Part shown: in pieces, positions 14,741 to 27,030 of the stretch
Numbering within the stretch: the stretch's first letter is position 1
Layout of the letters: each line of letters begins with the position of its first letter
Origin: Spirodela intermedia
Taxonomy: Eukaryota; Streptophyta; Magnoliopsida; Alismatales; Araceae
Direction: 5' to 3'
Assembly (NCBI GenBank): GCA_902729315.2
Contig: LR746266.1
Span: forward strand, 1,678,259 to 1,742,258
Length of the DNA: 64,000 nt
The notes under the pieces: model-generated
Told to the model about the DNA's origin: nothing
The model's input: only the letters and a program-made list of their open reading frames with translations
The model's database searches: none
Made by a program: the position numbers and the translations under genes

Positions 14741-14861
14741 TTTCTGGGGCCCTCCCAGTTGCTCCTCTCCGTGATTTTTGGTGGGCGTTTTTCCTCTCGG
14801 CCTCCCTCCTCCCCCGCTTCCCCTTCCTCCTTCCGGTTAAATCGGAGAGCAGGAAAAAGAG

Positions 14862-14900
14862 GCAGAAGAAGAAGAAGAAGAAGAAGAAGAAGAAGAAGAC
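14862..14900. repeat. (AGA)n trinucleotide repeat
   Basis: About 12 AGA units, 180 bp before the MED26 start codon, probably in the 5' UTR or proximal promoter. Confidence 0.9.
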
Positions 14901-15078
14901 GCCTGAGAAAAGATAATCTGATTATCGTTCGCCGGATTGTTTTTCTCCATCATACGATTAAAGAATCAAAAACTGGGTCCTGGTTCTTGAAACCGATATC
15001 GACAACCCCACAACTTCTGATCGTTCCCCATCGGTGGGTTTCTTCCTGCCCTTTCGACCTGATTTCTCTGCGACCATC

Positions 15079-17643
15079 ATGGCGGAGAGATCCGCGCGGC
15101 TGGACTACTGGCGGAAGTACTTCCGCAGCGCCGACTCGAGCATCTTCGAGGTGATCGAGCAGGCGATCCTCGTGGCGGCGGCCGATTGCCCGGAGGAGCT
15201 CCGGCGGCGGAGGGATCGGATAGCGCTGGTTCTCTTCTCGTGTCAGCTGCCCAGATGCCATGGCTGCGAGAAGGCCAGGCCGGCATCGCCGGAGGAGGAA
15301 GAGGGAGACGACGGCGGCGCCCCCGCCGCCGCTGGTTGTGCAAAGGAGAGGAAGGCCAGCAGCAGGTGCAGCATAAAAGGGGAGGAGGATGTGAAGATGG
15401 TGGTGAGCAATTACAGCTACGACGAGGCCGAGGCGTTGACGGAGGAGATCGAGGAGGAGACCCAGATGATCGGGGAGGTTCTGAGGATCAAAGAGATTCT
15501 CTTCCACAAGGACGACGAGGTTTGCTTCTCTCCGGAAACTCTTGCGAGCTTCGAGCTCGTTTTTTTCTTCGTTTTGTTCTCCTTAAATCATCTAGAACTC
15601 GATGCCTGTTCTTCGGCTCCAATTCTTGCTGCGTCTTAGCTTCGATGATTTGGATTTGAATGGTTTTTCCGTTATATCTTTTCGTTTTGATGATTTCTTG
15701 AAAACACTAATCGACAAAACTCAGAAAAATCTGGGCCCCTTTGGCTCCTCCGGGAAGAACTAACAGCCACTTCCTCCTGTCCTCAATCGTCCGCAGACTG
15801 ACTCCGTGTTGTTCGAATCGCTCAGGAGGCTCCAGTTGATGGTTCTGTCAGTAGAAGCCCTCAAGGTTGACTTCTCTCTCTCTCTCTAGATATTTTTGTA
15901 TGCACACGCCTACCTTTCCATGTATCTTGAGAAGAAAGAGCCAAGTAGGCTCATAGTCAGCTCCACTGTTTCCGTTCGATCAATGCAGGTGACGGAGATT
16001 GGGAAGGCGGTCAGCGGGCTCCGAAAGCACAGCTCAAAGCAGATACGCGCCCTTGTGCGGACTCTGATCGAGTATGCCCATTCTTAACCCGTTGACTTGA
16101 ACTCCCCATCTTCTTCGGTGTTTTGCATGCGAATCTACAATAAATCGGCGCCGGTCAGCATCAAACTCTGGTGATTTCCCTAAATAGATTACTGGGAATG
16201 AACTGGGTACCCATCAAAATCTGATTTTTTTTCTCAAAAAAAAAAAGAAAACACCTTTGACTTCACCAAGATGGGTGATATTAATCAGGCAATAAAAACA
16301 ACCGCATTTTTTTATTTGAGAATATTGAGCTACTCGTCGATCTGGATTTCATGCATAATCTTTTCTTAATCTGGCAGCTTAAATACTCCTCATTTATCCG
16401 GTATTTTTCTCACTTTTGCAGAGGGTGGAAGGTTCTGGTCGACGAGTGGGTGTCCACCGCCGCTCTTACTGGTAAGATGATCGCCCAATGCCGTCATTAC
16501 TTCTCTTGAAGGAACTCGATCGCCCACTGTTCGTCATTCATGTTTGGTTGGTTGGTTGCAGAGGGCACCCCTGAATCTGTGAACCCCTCGGTGGTGGATG
16601 ATGAGGAGGGGCTCCCGTCGCCGCCCATGGACGAAGGCATCCTCTTCACTACCCAGCCCAGTTTGGAGCTCTCCCAGGTAGAGCCAAGCAACCAAGTCTC
16701 CTTGCTGTTCTTTCTGCCCTAAATTAAAAATAAAAAAAACTGAAAAAGCTTGTGTTTTTGATCCTCTTTGGGATGTCGATCGCGAAGTTCTTCGACGGCA
16801 TGGACGACGATGGAAGTGAGTTTCTCTTTTGGGTGTGAAAATTGTATGGATTTGTGTGGGTAGTGAGTAGCTTAGCTTAATTTTTGTGTTTTTTTTTTTT
16901 TGGGTGAAGATCTCCAAGGTGGTGAAGGATACCCAGGCGATTCGATGAAGGTGGCGGCGGCGGCGGCGGCCGGTCGGGCGGGGCCGCCGGACGCCGTGAA
17001 CAGGCATGCGGAGGATCTTGGGAGGAGTGGGCCGAAGCAGCTGGGGCCAGTCAGCCGGCGGAGAGATCAGTCTGTTTCTGGTATGGCCACCGGGCCAGGG
17101 AGACCCCAGGAACCTGTTGTAGAGGGCAAGCTCGCCGGCGGGATGGCGGCCCAGCGGCGGCAGGGACCAGCCGTGGGGACAGCACCGAAGAAGCCGCCAT
17201 TGGTAGATCGCCACGATGTGAGTGGCAGGAGCAGTGCATCTTCAATTCAGGGTCAATGCGTAGCATTTATCTGATCTCTGTCTCTGTCTCTGTAGAAGTG
17301 CAAGTCAGCGGAGGAAATGTCGGTCCGGGTGAAGTTGGAAGCTGCCAAGAGGAAGCTTCACGAAGGGTACCAACAGGCCGAGAACGGTAAGTCAAGTAAT
17401 CCGCCGATTTGGGTTTGACCGGGCCATCTTCTGTGCCGTGGTCTGATGGCGTTGACATTGACGATGATGTGGGTCAACGGGGGTTTTAATTGTGGGGTTG
17501 CAGCGAAGAAGCAGCGGACGATACAGGTGATGGAGCTGCAAGATATTCCCAGACAGGGGGGGATCGGACACCGGCAACCTTCTGTAAAGCAGCAGCAAGG
17601 GAGCAGCCTCAGCAGGCTTCGGGCCACCTGTGGGCGGCGGTGA
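15079..17643 (+). CDS. MED26: Mediator subunit 26 (MED26b/c-type), TFIIS N-terminal domain protein
   Basis: Nine exons: 15079-15519, 15797-15865, 15989-16071, 16422-16471, 16562-16677, 16788-16815, 16910-17217, 17296-17386 and 17504-17643 (TGA); total 1,326 nt, 441 residues, every junction in phase with AG/GT borders. Residues about 148-212 form the TFIIS N-terminal (LW) helical bundle: SVLFESLRRLQ, VTEIGKAVSGLRKH, IRALVRTLIEGWKVLVDEWV. In plant MED26 this domain is thought to link Mediator to elongation factors in the nucleus. The N-terminal 147 residues hold an acidic stretch, EALTEEIEEETQMIGEVLRI; the C-terminal part has a Lys/Arg/Glu-rich helix (VKLEAAKRKLHEGYQQAE) followed by KKQR. The exon at 16788-16815 is only 28 nt. 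It follows the SMARCA3-like gene on the same strand, as in Arabidopsis. Confidence 0.92.
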
Positions 17644-17823
17644 GCGGGCGGCGGAGCTTGGGAGGAAGCGAAGGCCTTTTTTCCCCCCTCCTTCCTGCTA
17701 ACTGGGAGCTCATCAGAGAGGGAAAGATCTGTAGATGGTGGCTGCAGGGCACGGCATCTGTACGTAGATTATTGATCGTAATAACAAAAAACGGAGAAAA
17801 AACAGAGCAGGGAAGTGGGTTGG

Positions 17824-17868
<45 letters not shown>

Positions 17869-18093
17869 CTGAGAATTAATTAGATATCAATCAGGATGAC
17901 AACGACAATCCCACGAACAAACAAACAAACAAACGAACGAACAAACATACCTACATTATCACCATCATCGAAGGAGGCATAATAACCACGACCGCTCGAT
18001 TTCTAAGCCAAGAACCCAAGGAAGACACTGACCAACGCAAGAAGGAGAGATGGTAATAGGAGTGGAAATCTACCTAGCGGGGGAGGGGTCTGT
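17644..18093. other. Convergent spacer, MED26 / beta-tubulin
   Basis: 450 bp between two facing stop codons. It contains (CT)n at 17826-17867 and a short AAAC-type tetranucleotide run at about 17,915-17,946. Presumably both 3' UTRs; no gene seen. Confidence 0.8.
17826..17867. repeat. (CT)n microsatellite
   Basis: About 20 CT units in the probable 3' UTR of MED26, antisense to the tubulin 3' region. Confidence 0.95.
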
Positions 18094-20079
18094 TCACAGG
18101 TCGTCGGCGGCGGGTTCCTCGTCGTCGTCGTAGTCGCCGTCGTCTTCGGCGGTGGCGTCCTGGTACTGCTGGTACTCGGAGACGAGGTCGTTCATGTTGC
18201 TCTCGGCCTCGGTAAATTCCATCTCGTCCATGCCCTCGCCGGTGTACCAGTGGAGGAAGGCCTTGCGGCGGAACATGGCGGTGAACTGCTCGCTGACCCG
18301 GTGGAACATCTCCTGGATGGAGGTGGAGTTGCCGATGAAGGTGGACGCCATGGAGAGGCCCCTCGGGGGGATGTCGCAGACGCTGGACTTGACGTTGTTG
18401 GGGATCCACTCCACAAAGTAGGAGGAGTTCTTGTTCTGCACGTTGATCAGCTGCTCGTCCACCTCCTTGGTGCTCATCTTCCCCCGGAACATGGCGGAGG
18501 CGGTGAGGTAGCGGCCGTGGCGGGGGTCGGCGGCGCACATCATGTTCTTCGCGTCCCACATTTGCTGGGTGAGCTCTGGGACGGTTAGCGCCCGGTACTG
18601 CTGGGAGCCGCGGGAAGTCAGCGGGGCGAAGCCGACCATGAAGAAGTGGAGCCGCGGGAAGGGGATCAAGTTCACAGCCAGCTTCCGGAGGTCCGAGTTC
18701 AGCTGCCCGGGGAAGCGGAGGCAGCAAGTGACGCCGCTCATGGTAGCGGAGATCAGGTGATTCAGGTCACCAACTGGAAGCAATCAAAAGAACTTGTAAA
18801 CTAATTCATCGATAATTTTGACTCGGAAAGCGAGATAGAAGGGAGAGTGAGAACAACTCACAGCTCGGGGTGGTGAGCTTCAGTGTCCGGAAGCAGATGT
18901 CATAAAGGGCCTCATTATCCAAGACCATGCACTCGTCTGCATTTTCCACGAGCTGATGAACAGAAAGAGTTGCATTATATGGTTCGACCACAGTGTCTGA
19001 GACCTTGGGGGATGGGAAAACGGAGAATGTGAGCATCATCCTGTCAGGGTATTCTTCTCTGATCTTTGATATTAGTAGCGTTCCCATCCCAGAACCTGTT
19101 CCTCCACCCAGAGAGTGGCAGACTTGGAAACCTGAGATCATTTAGTAATAAAACAGAATGAGAAAAAAAAAACTGAAAAAAGAGAACTAAACTCGACAAA
19201 TATTTTGGTTGAACTTACGAGTTAAAAAATAAGAATTAACAGTACAAGAATAAAGAAGAGAATTCCTACGCTAATCAGTAGATTGGCACGAAACACTCTT
19301 ATAGTCTATAGTACCGGTCCAAAAAAAAAAGTTCGAAAAATCGTAGAGGTTACCGGCATCGAAGTCCCTAGATCTCAGGTATGAAACTCTCCATATCGCA
19401 TAGAAAGAACACTGAAATAATAAGAGAGAGAGATGTGACAAAATTTATGGGTCTCAGACTCCAGAGGAACCTCATACACAGTCGATTCACTATCTCAAGA
19501 GGAACACTTAATGGAAAATCTTAAAGTTATCAATATAGAATCTTGTAAATAATAAAAACGCTTTATGTCTACTCTATAATAGGTAGGCAAACTAAATCAA
19601 ACCTGTTTTAAGGCTACCGAGTAAAGATCTATAACAAAAACTCATGGCGCCTGTGTAAAACTCGTCCATGATTTGGAGAAAATACCTTGAAGGCAGTCGC
19701 AATTTTCAGCCTCTTTCCTCACAACATCAAGAACAGAGTCAATCAGCTCTGCTCCCTCAGTGTAGTGGCCTTTCGCCCAGTTGTTGCCCGCACCAGACTG
19801 CCCAAAGACGAAGTTGTCCGGGCGGAAGATCTGACCATACGGACCTGTACGGACACTGTCCATTGTCCCGGGCTCCAGATCCATGAGCACAGCCCTAGGA
19901 ACGAACCTCCCGCAGGAAGCCTCGTTGTAGTAGACATTGACGCGTTCCAGTTGCAGGTCCGAAGTTCCAACGTACCTTCCACTGGGATCTATACCGTGTT
20001 CATCGCATACCACCTCCCAAAACTTGGACCCGATCTGGTTACCACACTGACCACCTTGGACATGGAGGATCTCCCTCAT
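18094..20079 (-). CDS. TUBB: Beta-tubulin
   Basis: Three exons on the minus strand: 20079-19686 (394 nt), 19131-18862 (270 nt) and 18773-18094 (680 nt), 447 residues. The 394/270 split is the conserved plant beta-tubulin structure. The protein starts MREI, the tetrapeptide used in cotranslational autoregulation of tubulin m[23 protein letters not shown] is the GTP-binding tubulin signature; the tail is acidic ([16 protein letters not shown]). It pairs with alpha-tubulin in microtubules. Small departures from common plant beta-tubulins: EQLINVQ (usually EQMINVQ), [10 protein letters not shown] (usually PPKGLKMAST) and MFHRVSEQF (usually MFRRVSEQF), suggesting a specialised isotype. A 5' UTR intron is likely and listed separately. 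No lesion seen. Confidence 0.97.
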
Positions 20080-20085
20080 TTTTGC

Positions 20086-20603
20086 CTGCAAGCAGCAACA
20101 AAATAGCGCAATCAGGATTAAAAACGATGTGGCATTCCCGAAAATCTCGAACGAAATTCGAAGACGTCAACCGTAAGTGATCCAGTAAGACATGAGAAAA
20201 TATTTCTGCCAACGAAAGAACATTAAATAGAAAATATATGCTTCAGATACCATTAGACATCTAATGCGTGGTCCCAATCGCCATTCAAAACGACCAGAAG
20301 TACCCTGCCGATTTACAAAATTCATACGAAAAACAAAACTCCCTGAACCAACAGTGAGTTTCAAAAAAAAGTCCAGAGAAAAAACGTCACAACAAAGTTG
20401 ACGCAGAGAGTTAAGACAAGAGATAACCGGCAAAATAGCTCGAGCACTCAGGATCTACAACGATACAGCAAAAAGAGCACATCAACAGACCGATCGACGA
20501 CAAAAGGACTTGGAAACAATCTTCAGCCGTTTCGGCTTCCCGTAGCAATCGGCGGAGCGAAAACACGAAATGCAGGCTGCAGAGGCGAAGGTGGTGAACT
20601 CAC
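20086..20603 (-). promoter_or_regulatory. Predicted 5' UTR (leader) intron of beta-tubulin
   Basis: On the minus strand a GTGAGT donor (GT at 20603-20602) and a TTGCAG acceptor ending at 20086 enclose about 518 bp; the acceptor is 6 bases before the ATG. Leader introns that raise expression are known in some plant tubulin genes. The splice is predicted from signals only. Confidence 0.6.
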
Positions 20604-20723
20604 CGACGAGAGATCGGCTACCACGGGCGGCGGAGATCTACAAGACGGGAAGCAGAGTCGCTGGTACCGACGGAGACGACTGACTGCCTGCGGGCGTGGC
20701 CAACGATAATTCCCTAGTGACAA

Positions 20724-20730
20724 TTTTATA
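20724..20730 (-). promoter_or_regulatory. TATA box of beta-tubulin
   Basis: TATAAAA on the minus strand, about 120 bp upstream of the predicted leader-intron donor, giving a short non-coding first exon of roughly 90 nt if transcription starts 30 bases downstream. Confidence 0.6.
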
Positions 20731-22539
20731 GGCGCCGGAACTGGAGAGGGAGGAGGACCGGGGGGTAGTGGGCAATCTGAGATTTGAGAAGGTGTGATCC
20801 GACGGTTGGGGGCCTTTTTCACTATTCCTTATCCAGAGCCGTCCGATTATCCAATCGGACGGTCCACAGCATGTAATCCGTTATGAATAATTTGAGAGTG
20901 ATATTAATCAATGGTCTAAATATCCTTCCTTTTTAATTACGTAAATAAACATGCTAAAAAAGAAGAAGACCACATCTGGGGGTCCAAATTAACTGTCTCT
21001 GCCGGGCAATCTGGGCCGTCCCTATATTTTTTGTCTGCGAGAGTGATATATATATTAATATTATTATCCTTATAAGTAAAAAATGCCAATATTGTCGAGG
21101 TACGATATTGCAGAAAAAATATGGTTTAAAATTTTAAGAAAAAGTATTTGCACGTGATGAGGAACCAGAGAGCATTCAAGACAATTGAATGGCGGGATCG
21201 GGTCACTGCATTGAGATTGGCGGCGGACCGGTGACCGCTTTGGGGTGGAAGCGACGAGGAGGGAGGTGCCAAAAGGGAGGCGTAGAAAGGCAACTGTGGC
21301 GGTGGTCATCCGACGCGCGGGGTGAGCACGTGACGAGGCACTCGCCGGCCACGGGATGCGCGGGATTAAGGCCATTCTAAGTCTTGCGGGTCCCACTTGC
21401 TTTAGTAACCTCACCGCGAGTAATGATTGGATGATCCTGGAGCAGTGAGCTTTGCGTGTGTCAGGGTCAAAAGCATCGAAGGTCGGGTGCGGAAGGATCG
21501 TTCGTGGGAAGAGAGAGAGAGGAGAGAGAGACGGAGGGGGAAGCCACGTGTTATTTATTAGAAAATAATTTACGTGCATAAACCGGGAAAGTAGGGTATT
21601 TATGCCTTTTATTTTCATACACACCAGCTTCAGTTTGGCGAGCGAAAACTGTATTGAATGACAATTGTGTTAAAATACTAGTAGACATTTCCAAAATCTT
21701 CTAGGTTTGGGTGGGGTACCCACATAGGAACATAAGCCCAAAAAGGCCCATTTTGATAGGCCCATTGGGGGCCCGCAAATAGCCGAATGAACGTGGGTAC
21801 TTTGACTATAATCATTAGTATTTTTATTCTATCATTAATAAGTACGAAATTATGGTAGCTCTCACGTGCTATAAATATGTTGAATTTCTCATATCCTCGT
21901 GGAATCATTAGAATTTGGCTTCAACTAATAACTCTGCTAGGAAGTGAGGAACCAGCCATCTTCGTATCTCTCTCTCCCTCCTTCCACTTAGGACCAGGCT
22001 TGGGCTTCATGAGGTGCAGACGGAATCTTTACCAGTAGAAAAAGCTAAAACTCTCTTGGGATGGTTGACCATCATCAGATAAAGCTAGAACCATGGTACA
22101 TAGATGTCCCATCGGTAGGATGATAGTGAGGTCACAAGTTTCCCTAATTAATCTTTGTAATCAAATAGTTGATTTGTATTTAGGAGTTGCATAACCCGGT
22201 TCAATGACTAGTTGTAATTAACAGCTAATAGTAATATTCGAAGTACATGATTTAAAACTGTCTCGATGATGCTCTTATGATGGTTACGCTCTTCTGCTAT
22301 CCATATATAGATGCTGATTTTTTTTATTAATCAATCTTATACTTCGATTTCGTCAATTAATTTAGAAAAAAAATAATTGTTATCTAATCTGCAGCTTCCG
22401 AACTAAAGACGTTACGAATGCTCGATTATTCGCTAACTGTTCCGATTGTGATATTCAACCTAAGAAATGACGAGTTTACTATGCTACGCTTCTCGCGTCT
22501 TCTATTTCTGACTCAATAATGATCGCGTGATCTGATCAT
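20731..22539. other. Intergenic region upstream of beta-tubulin
   Basis: Mixed AT-rich sequence with a short GA tract near 21,511-21,531. No gene, RNA or TE domain recognised on either strand. Confidence 0.6.
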
Positions 22540-23800
22540 GGCATCCGTGTAGGACTTGCACGGATGGGACCTCTTGAGCAGTCGTAGTCGAAGATTTTTA
22601 GTTAATCTTCGTGGATAAGACATGTTTCATGCATAACGGCGGCACGCAGGATCTGACTTTCTATAAAGGTCTGAACTGGACGAGTATGAACCTTTCGTAC
22701 ACGGGACGTCAACAAAGTAGAAGATATTTGTTTTATGAATGGCCGTGGTCTCCATCTTTGTAGGTGGTGAGCACCATTCAACTACTGTGCCCTACTTGCC
22801 TTGTAGAATAATCATCACAAGATGGAACGTAATATCATTTTTCTGATCGTTGCGGATTAATGGAACTTATGTATTTCGACCAAGGTGAGAATAACGATAG
22901 AGAACACGCAAACCGCTGAAAGATTGGAGAGAAATAATCGAGGGAGGAGGATTTGGGTTAAAAATCACCCAACTCGGGGGAAATAGATCATAGTAAAAGA
23001 AATAATTCAGTATATATGAAGAGTGAGGTTACACAAATGGTCTGCTCTGCAATGAAAGCTTTGCGGAAGCTTTGAACTCCAAGGGGATTCATTTCATCAT
23101 ATTTAGCAACATAATCCGAGGCACTTGCAGAAGAGTTTGCACTCCAAGAAAATTTCAAATCCGGCGCGAGGGTTTGACGGGTTCAAACCGATCGTCAACC
23201 AAGATACACAGAGGATGAGAGGGCTCAAGTTACTGATCGCTTGGCGGAGAGGATTGGTGGCGCAGTTCGCACTTTCTGGAAAAATATCTTGATTTCCCTT
23301 GGGGTAGGCCCCGACAAGAAAGTCTGATCCATGACCTTTCAAAACAAGATGATATGGAACGCACAACCTAACGGACTTACTCGGAATATGAGGTGCTCCA
23401 ATGTAGTGAGGTGGGATCTTCTCCTTCTCGTGGATTAGAGAGTTTACCAAGTAAAGATGGAATCTTTGGAGGCTTCTGTGCCCATGTGAAAGTGTGATGA
23501 CACCCAGTCAACTATGAACAAACGCTACCTGCCGACGGATATTGGCCAGGGAACGAATAAATTAATACAGGATGAATAAGCAGCCTGTCTTAAGGAGCCA
23601 CCATTCTTTATTCTGAGGCTACAGTGGTCGAGACCATAAATTTTGGTAACGTGTTGGCAATGCAACCGGGGAAGCGGTCTCTGCCGCACACGCTCTGGTT
23701 GAATGACCTTTCCTTTCGCCGAGATCTTCCGAGAGTAAACCCGAAGGAAACAGGACGGGAGGGCGGGCAGAGAATTGGTCAGCCTTCAAAAGTAATAAAC

Positions 23801-23862
<62 letters not shown>

Positions 23863-24994
23863 CGGAGATTACCATCGGGGTTAGATGAGATCAAATCAAA
23901 TCTTCAGAAGATTTCTCTTCTCTCTGTGTTCACAAAGGTCTTACCCGTATTTGGGCATTCAGAATAAGAACAATGGCTCTAACTTTGGATTGACGCCCTC
24001 ATGACCGAGCAAAATGTATTTAAATGATTGTGGAACTAGAATATTATTCCTTAGTATGAAACTAGCATATGCTTGGGCTATAATCGGCGCTGTGACTGCG
24101 GTTTGGTTATGAGATTTACTCTCTGTTCACTCCTGCTCGACTGACTCCTTTACCTTCTTACATCATGGACTGGCTACGTATCTCTTAACACAAGCCTGAG
24201 TTAATCATTTAAGCCGCTTACGGATTCGTTTTGCCAGAGTTTGTCGTATCATTAATCCGAATGGTTGGCTAGTCCAAAAGGACAGGGGAAGGGGTCTTCT
24301 TTGATGAAAAGGAGATTCTACGAGCGTTGATCGTCAACCCGAAGACGTTTTCTGTGGTAGGTGATGGCACATGGCTTGCTTGAATGTTTTTCCCGTCCAA
24401 GAATGATAAGTTAATTACCGCAAGAAAGGAAAGACAGGTTCGATGAATTCCAATTTGAGGGACTGGGTCCGAGCAAGAAAAACCCGGTACTCACTAAAGG
24501 CTAGGAAACCTGAAAACGAGACGAAGTTCGCTGTTTTTGTAAAAATATCGTCTCTGAATCCCACGATAGCAGCTTCCGCAGTAGAGTCATGAATACACGA
24601 AATTGGTTTCAGTGGACGAAATCTCACCATAGCCGATTCCCTCTGACGCGACAAGAGTGGACTGAATCTCTTCCCTGTCGCTTCGGGATACGGGAATCCA
24701 GTGGAGAATATAATCGTTTTACTGAGTAAAGTTACGACATCGTTTCCTGTCCCTTCCCACCTGTGTTGACCAGTCTGCTCTGAATTAGCGTCATCGGCGG
24801 GCAAACAGTGACGTGGAAAAGGACAAAATGGAGGTATAAAGAAGAGTCAGGCTCTCGTATTGTAATCTTCCACTGGTCGGATACAATGAATTCGGAGAAT
24901 GAGTAACCTGAGGTCTTTTCGTCTTGTTCTTCTCATAGCTACGGTTCATGGGAGGAGGCCAACGAATCCACACGCATACATGTGTGAGTGAGGG

Positions 24995-25036
<42 letters not shown>

Positions 25037-25330
25037 GTATGAACTCATTACCAATGGCCGTATGACATTGTTGACAGAATGAGCATTCTAACTGTAGCAG
25101 CCGAGGGAACTCACTATCGCTTCCGGCAAAAGTTAAAAACTTTTGGGTACGGAACGAACTAACATACTCATGAATCTTTACGAAAGATACTCGCGAGATG
25201 GGGAAAGGTGGATAACAGAAAAATTGAGTGTGATTCTGACGGGAATCTACTCTTTACTCATGGAGATTCGTTGGCCGTTCACCTACCTTGCAATCAGGCC
25301 AGCAGGGGCGTCTGGCGCGTTGAAGATTCC
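22540..25330. repeat. Diverged BAHD duplicon lacking its gene (copy A)
   Basis: Shares ordered blocks with 25,680-28,500 and 52,130-54,930, the upstream flanks of the two BAHD genes (for example the GA tract at 23801-23861 and the stretch 23,665-24,545). From about 24,960 it matches the downstream flank of the BAHD genes (compare 30,230-30,620). The coding region itself is absent: about 415 bp of unrelated sequence (24,545-24,960) stands where a 1.34-kb gene would be. Divergence is clearly higher than between X and X'. Confidence 0.65.
23801..23861. repeat. (GA)n microsatellite in copy A
   Basis: Orthologous in position to the GA tracts at 27745-27831 and 54216-54255; the three copies differ in length. 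Confidence 0.9.
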
Positions 25331-25623
25331 AAGGGTTAGAAAACGGATTAAGAGCTATTAATCGTAAAAAGTGACATACTGCGTCAAAGACTATTGAGCT
25401 ATTATTTTGTGTCTTTTTCCCCTGGGACACATGCTGTATATGAAGCTCCTCCACGAAGCCGGCAGGATATCCGGAAGGGATTCGAATTCGATTGGTTGTG
25501 GAAAGCATTGGCAGGCGACACGGGATATTTTATGCACCGTGCAGGGAAACAGTCCTCTGTAGAGGGCATATGGAGCATGTACGATTTTTTCACGTAAATT
25601 TTATTTACTGTGGTATGTTCCGC

Positions 25624-25672
25624 ATGATTCTCTATTGCTTGCGTGATTCTCTATTGCTTGCGTGATTGCCAT
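25624..25672. repeat. Short tandem repeat
   Basis: Two and a half copies of a roughly 20-bp unit (GATTCTCTATTGCTTGCGT). The X' counterpart at about 52,061-52,122 has an extra partial copy. Confidence 0.8.
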
Positions 25673-26624
25673 TATGGCGTCCGTGTATAAATTTTTTATT
25701 ACATATCTTAATGCTAAACAGACTTCTGTGGAGTAGAAACTCTTAGAACCCAACTTATTTAATGTATAATGGGACGCAGCATCTGGCTTTTTGTTGGTCT
25801 CAATTGGATCAATGGGACCTCTAGAGCAGTCTAACATATTTAATTGATCTTCGTACATAAGAGATCAGTAAAATATGTCTTATTAATGGACATTGTCTCC
25901 ATCTTTCTACAGTGGTCAACACCCATCAACTACTGGACCACACCTACCGCCTTCTATCATAATCAGGACAAGGTATTACGCAATGTCATGTTTCTGTCGT
26001 TGCGCCGGACTAATGAAACTTTTGTATTTCGACCGAGATAAGAATAACGATAGAAAACACGCAAAGCGATAAAAAATCGGAGAGAAATTATCAAGGGAAG
26101 GGGATTTGGGTTTAAAATCCCCAACTCGCGGGAAAGAGATCATAGTGAAAGAAATAGCTTCACTATATGTGAAACATTAGGTTGCACAAATGGTCTGCTC
26201 TGCAATGAAAACCTCGCCCGACCCATGCTTGAGCGGGGACTATTAACTCCATGCCTGCGATTCGTTTGACCAGATTTAGCAACGCAATTCGACGCATGAG
26301 TTTGCGCTCCAAGAAACTTTCAAATCCGGCACGAGGGTTTGTCGGGTTCGAAACGATCGTCAGCAAGGTTCCGAAGAGGATGAGGGCGTAAGTTACTGAC
26401 CGCTTATTCTCCATATCTCGCGGTCAACGGAAGTGGAGTGGATTGGTGGCGCATGTCGCACCGTCTGGAAAACTATCTTGATTCCGTGGGGGTAGCGTGG
26501 ACGAGATAGTCATGTAAAGATAGAATCATTAAAGGTTGCTGTGCCCATGTGAAAGTAACATGCCTTGTCGGCGGGCGAATGGTGACCTGGGAATGTCTAA
26601 ATTAATACAGGATAAATAATCAGT

Positions 26625-27030
26625 TTGTTTTACTTTGTTAGAGGAAAGGAGCCACGTTTCTTTATACTGAGGCCAATGTGATCCGGCCAATAGATTTCGG
26701 TAATAAGTTGGGGAAGAAACCGGCATCTTGAAGGAAGACCCATAATGAGGTGGTCAGCCATTGATATATTTTGAAGTTCAAATCAGCGTAAACTGACAGC
26801 CATTGATGTATCTTGAAGCTGAATTCAGCGTAAACTGACAGCCATTGAATGATCAGCCTGTCTCACCGTGTTAGAGGGAAGGAGGCACGATTCTTTATCC
26901 TGAGGCGAATGTAACCGGGCAATAGATTTCGGTAATAAGTTGGCAAAGAAAGCGGTGTCTTGAAAAAAGACCTATAATGAGGTGAACAGCCATTGATATA
27001 TTTTGAAGTTGAAATCAGGGTAAACTGAGA
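26625..27030. repeat. Nested degenerate tandem repeat upstream of BAHD1
   Basis: Two diverged copies of a roughly 230-bp segment (26,625-26,850 and 26,856-27,030; both contain AATAGATTTCGGTAATAAGT), with a shorter CAGCCATTGAT...AAACTGA repeat inside. Copy A has only one version; X' keeps the same structure at about 53,096-53,500. Confidence 0.75.

Larger units (their letters stand above)
10369..15078. other. Gene-free interval with regulatory-looking tracts
   Basis: 4.7 kb between the SMARCA3-like stop and the MED26 start. 10,370-10,660 is presumably 3' UTR; 11,150-13,050 is AT-rich with nothing recognised; 13,080-14,080 is GC-rich and gives spurious open frames; 14,080-15,078 is pyrimidine-rich with CT, (AGA)n and G runs and is the likely MED26 promoter and leader. 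W-box clusters are listed separately. Confidence 0.65.

Noticed and set aside
23103-23450. Minus-strand frame with NPSNPRAGFEIFLECKL, related to 26163-26414 and 52607-52858
   Set aside because: The similarity between copies is explained by the duplicon; the frame is not kept in length or sequence and no family is recognised.
25402-25597. Two overlapping open frames on opposite strands, also in X' (51829-52032)
   Set aside because: No domain recognised; conserved only because X' is a recent copy; weak collinearity with BAHD downstream flank suggests non-coding sequence.
26335-26360. GGGTTCGAAAC resembling a tRNA B box
   Set aside because: No A box or acceptor stem at the right distance, and the stretch is simply part of the repeated duplicon.
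26625-27030. Possible CRISPR-like or regularly spaced repeat
   Set aside because: Only two or three degenerate copies with irregular spacing in a plant genome; an ordinary local tandem duplication.
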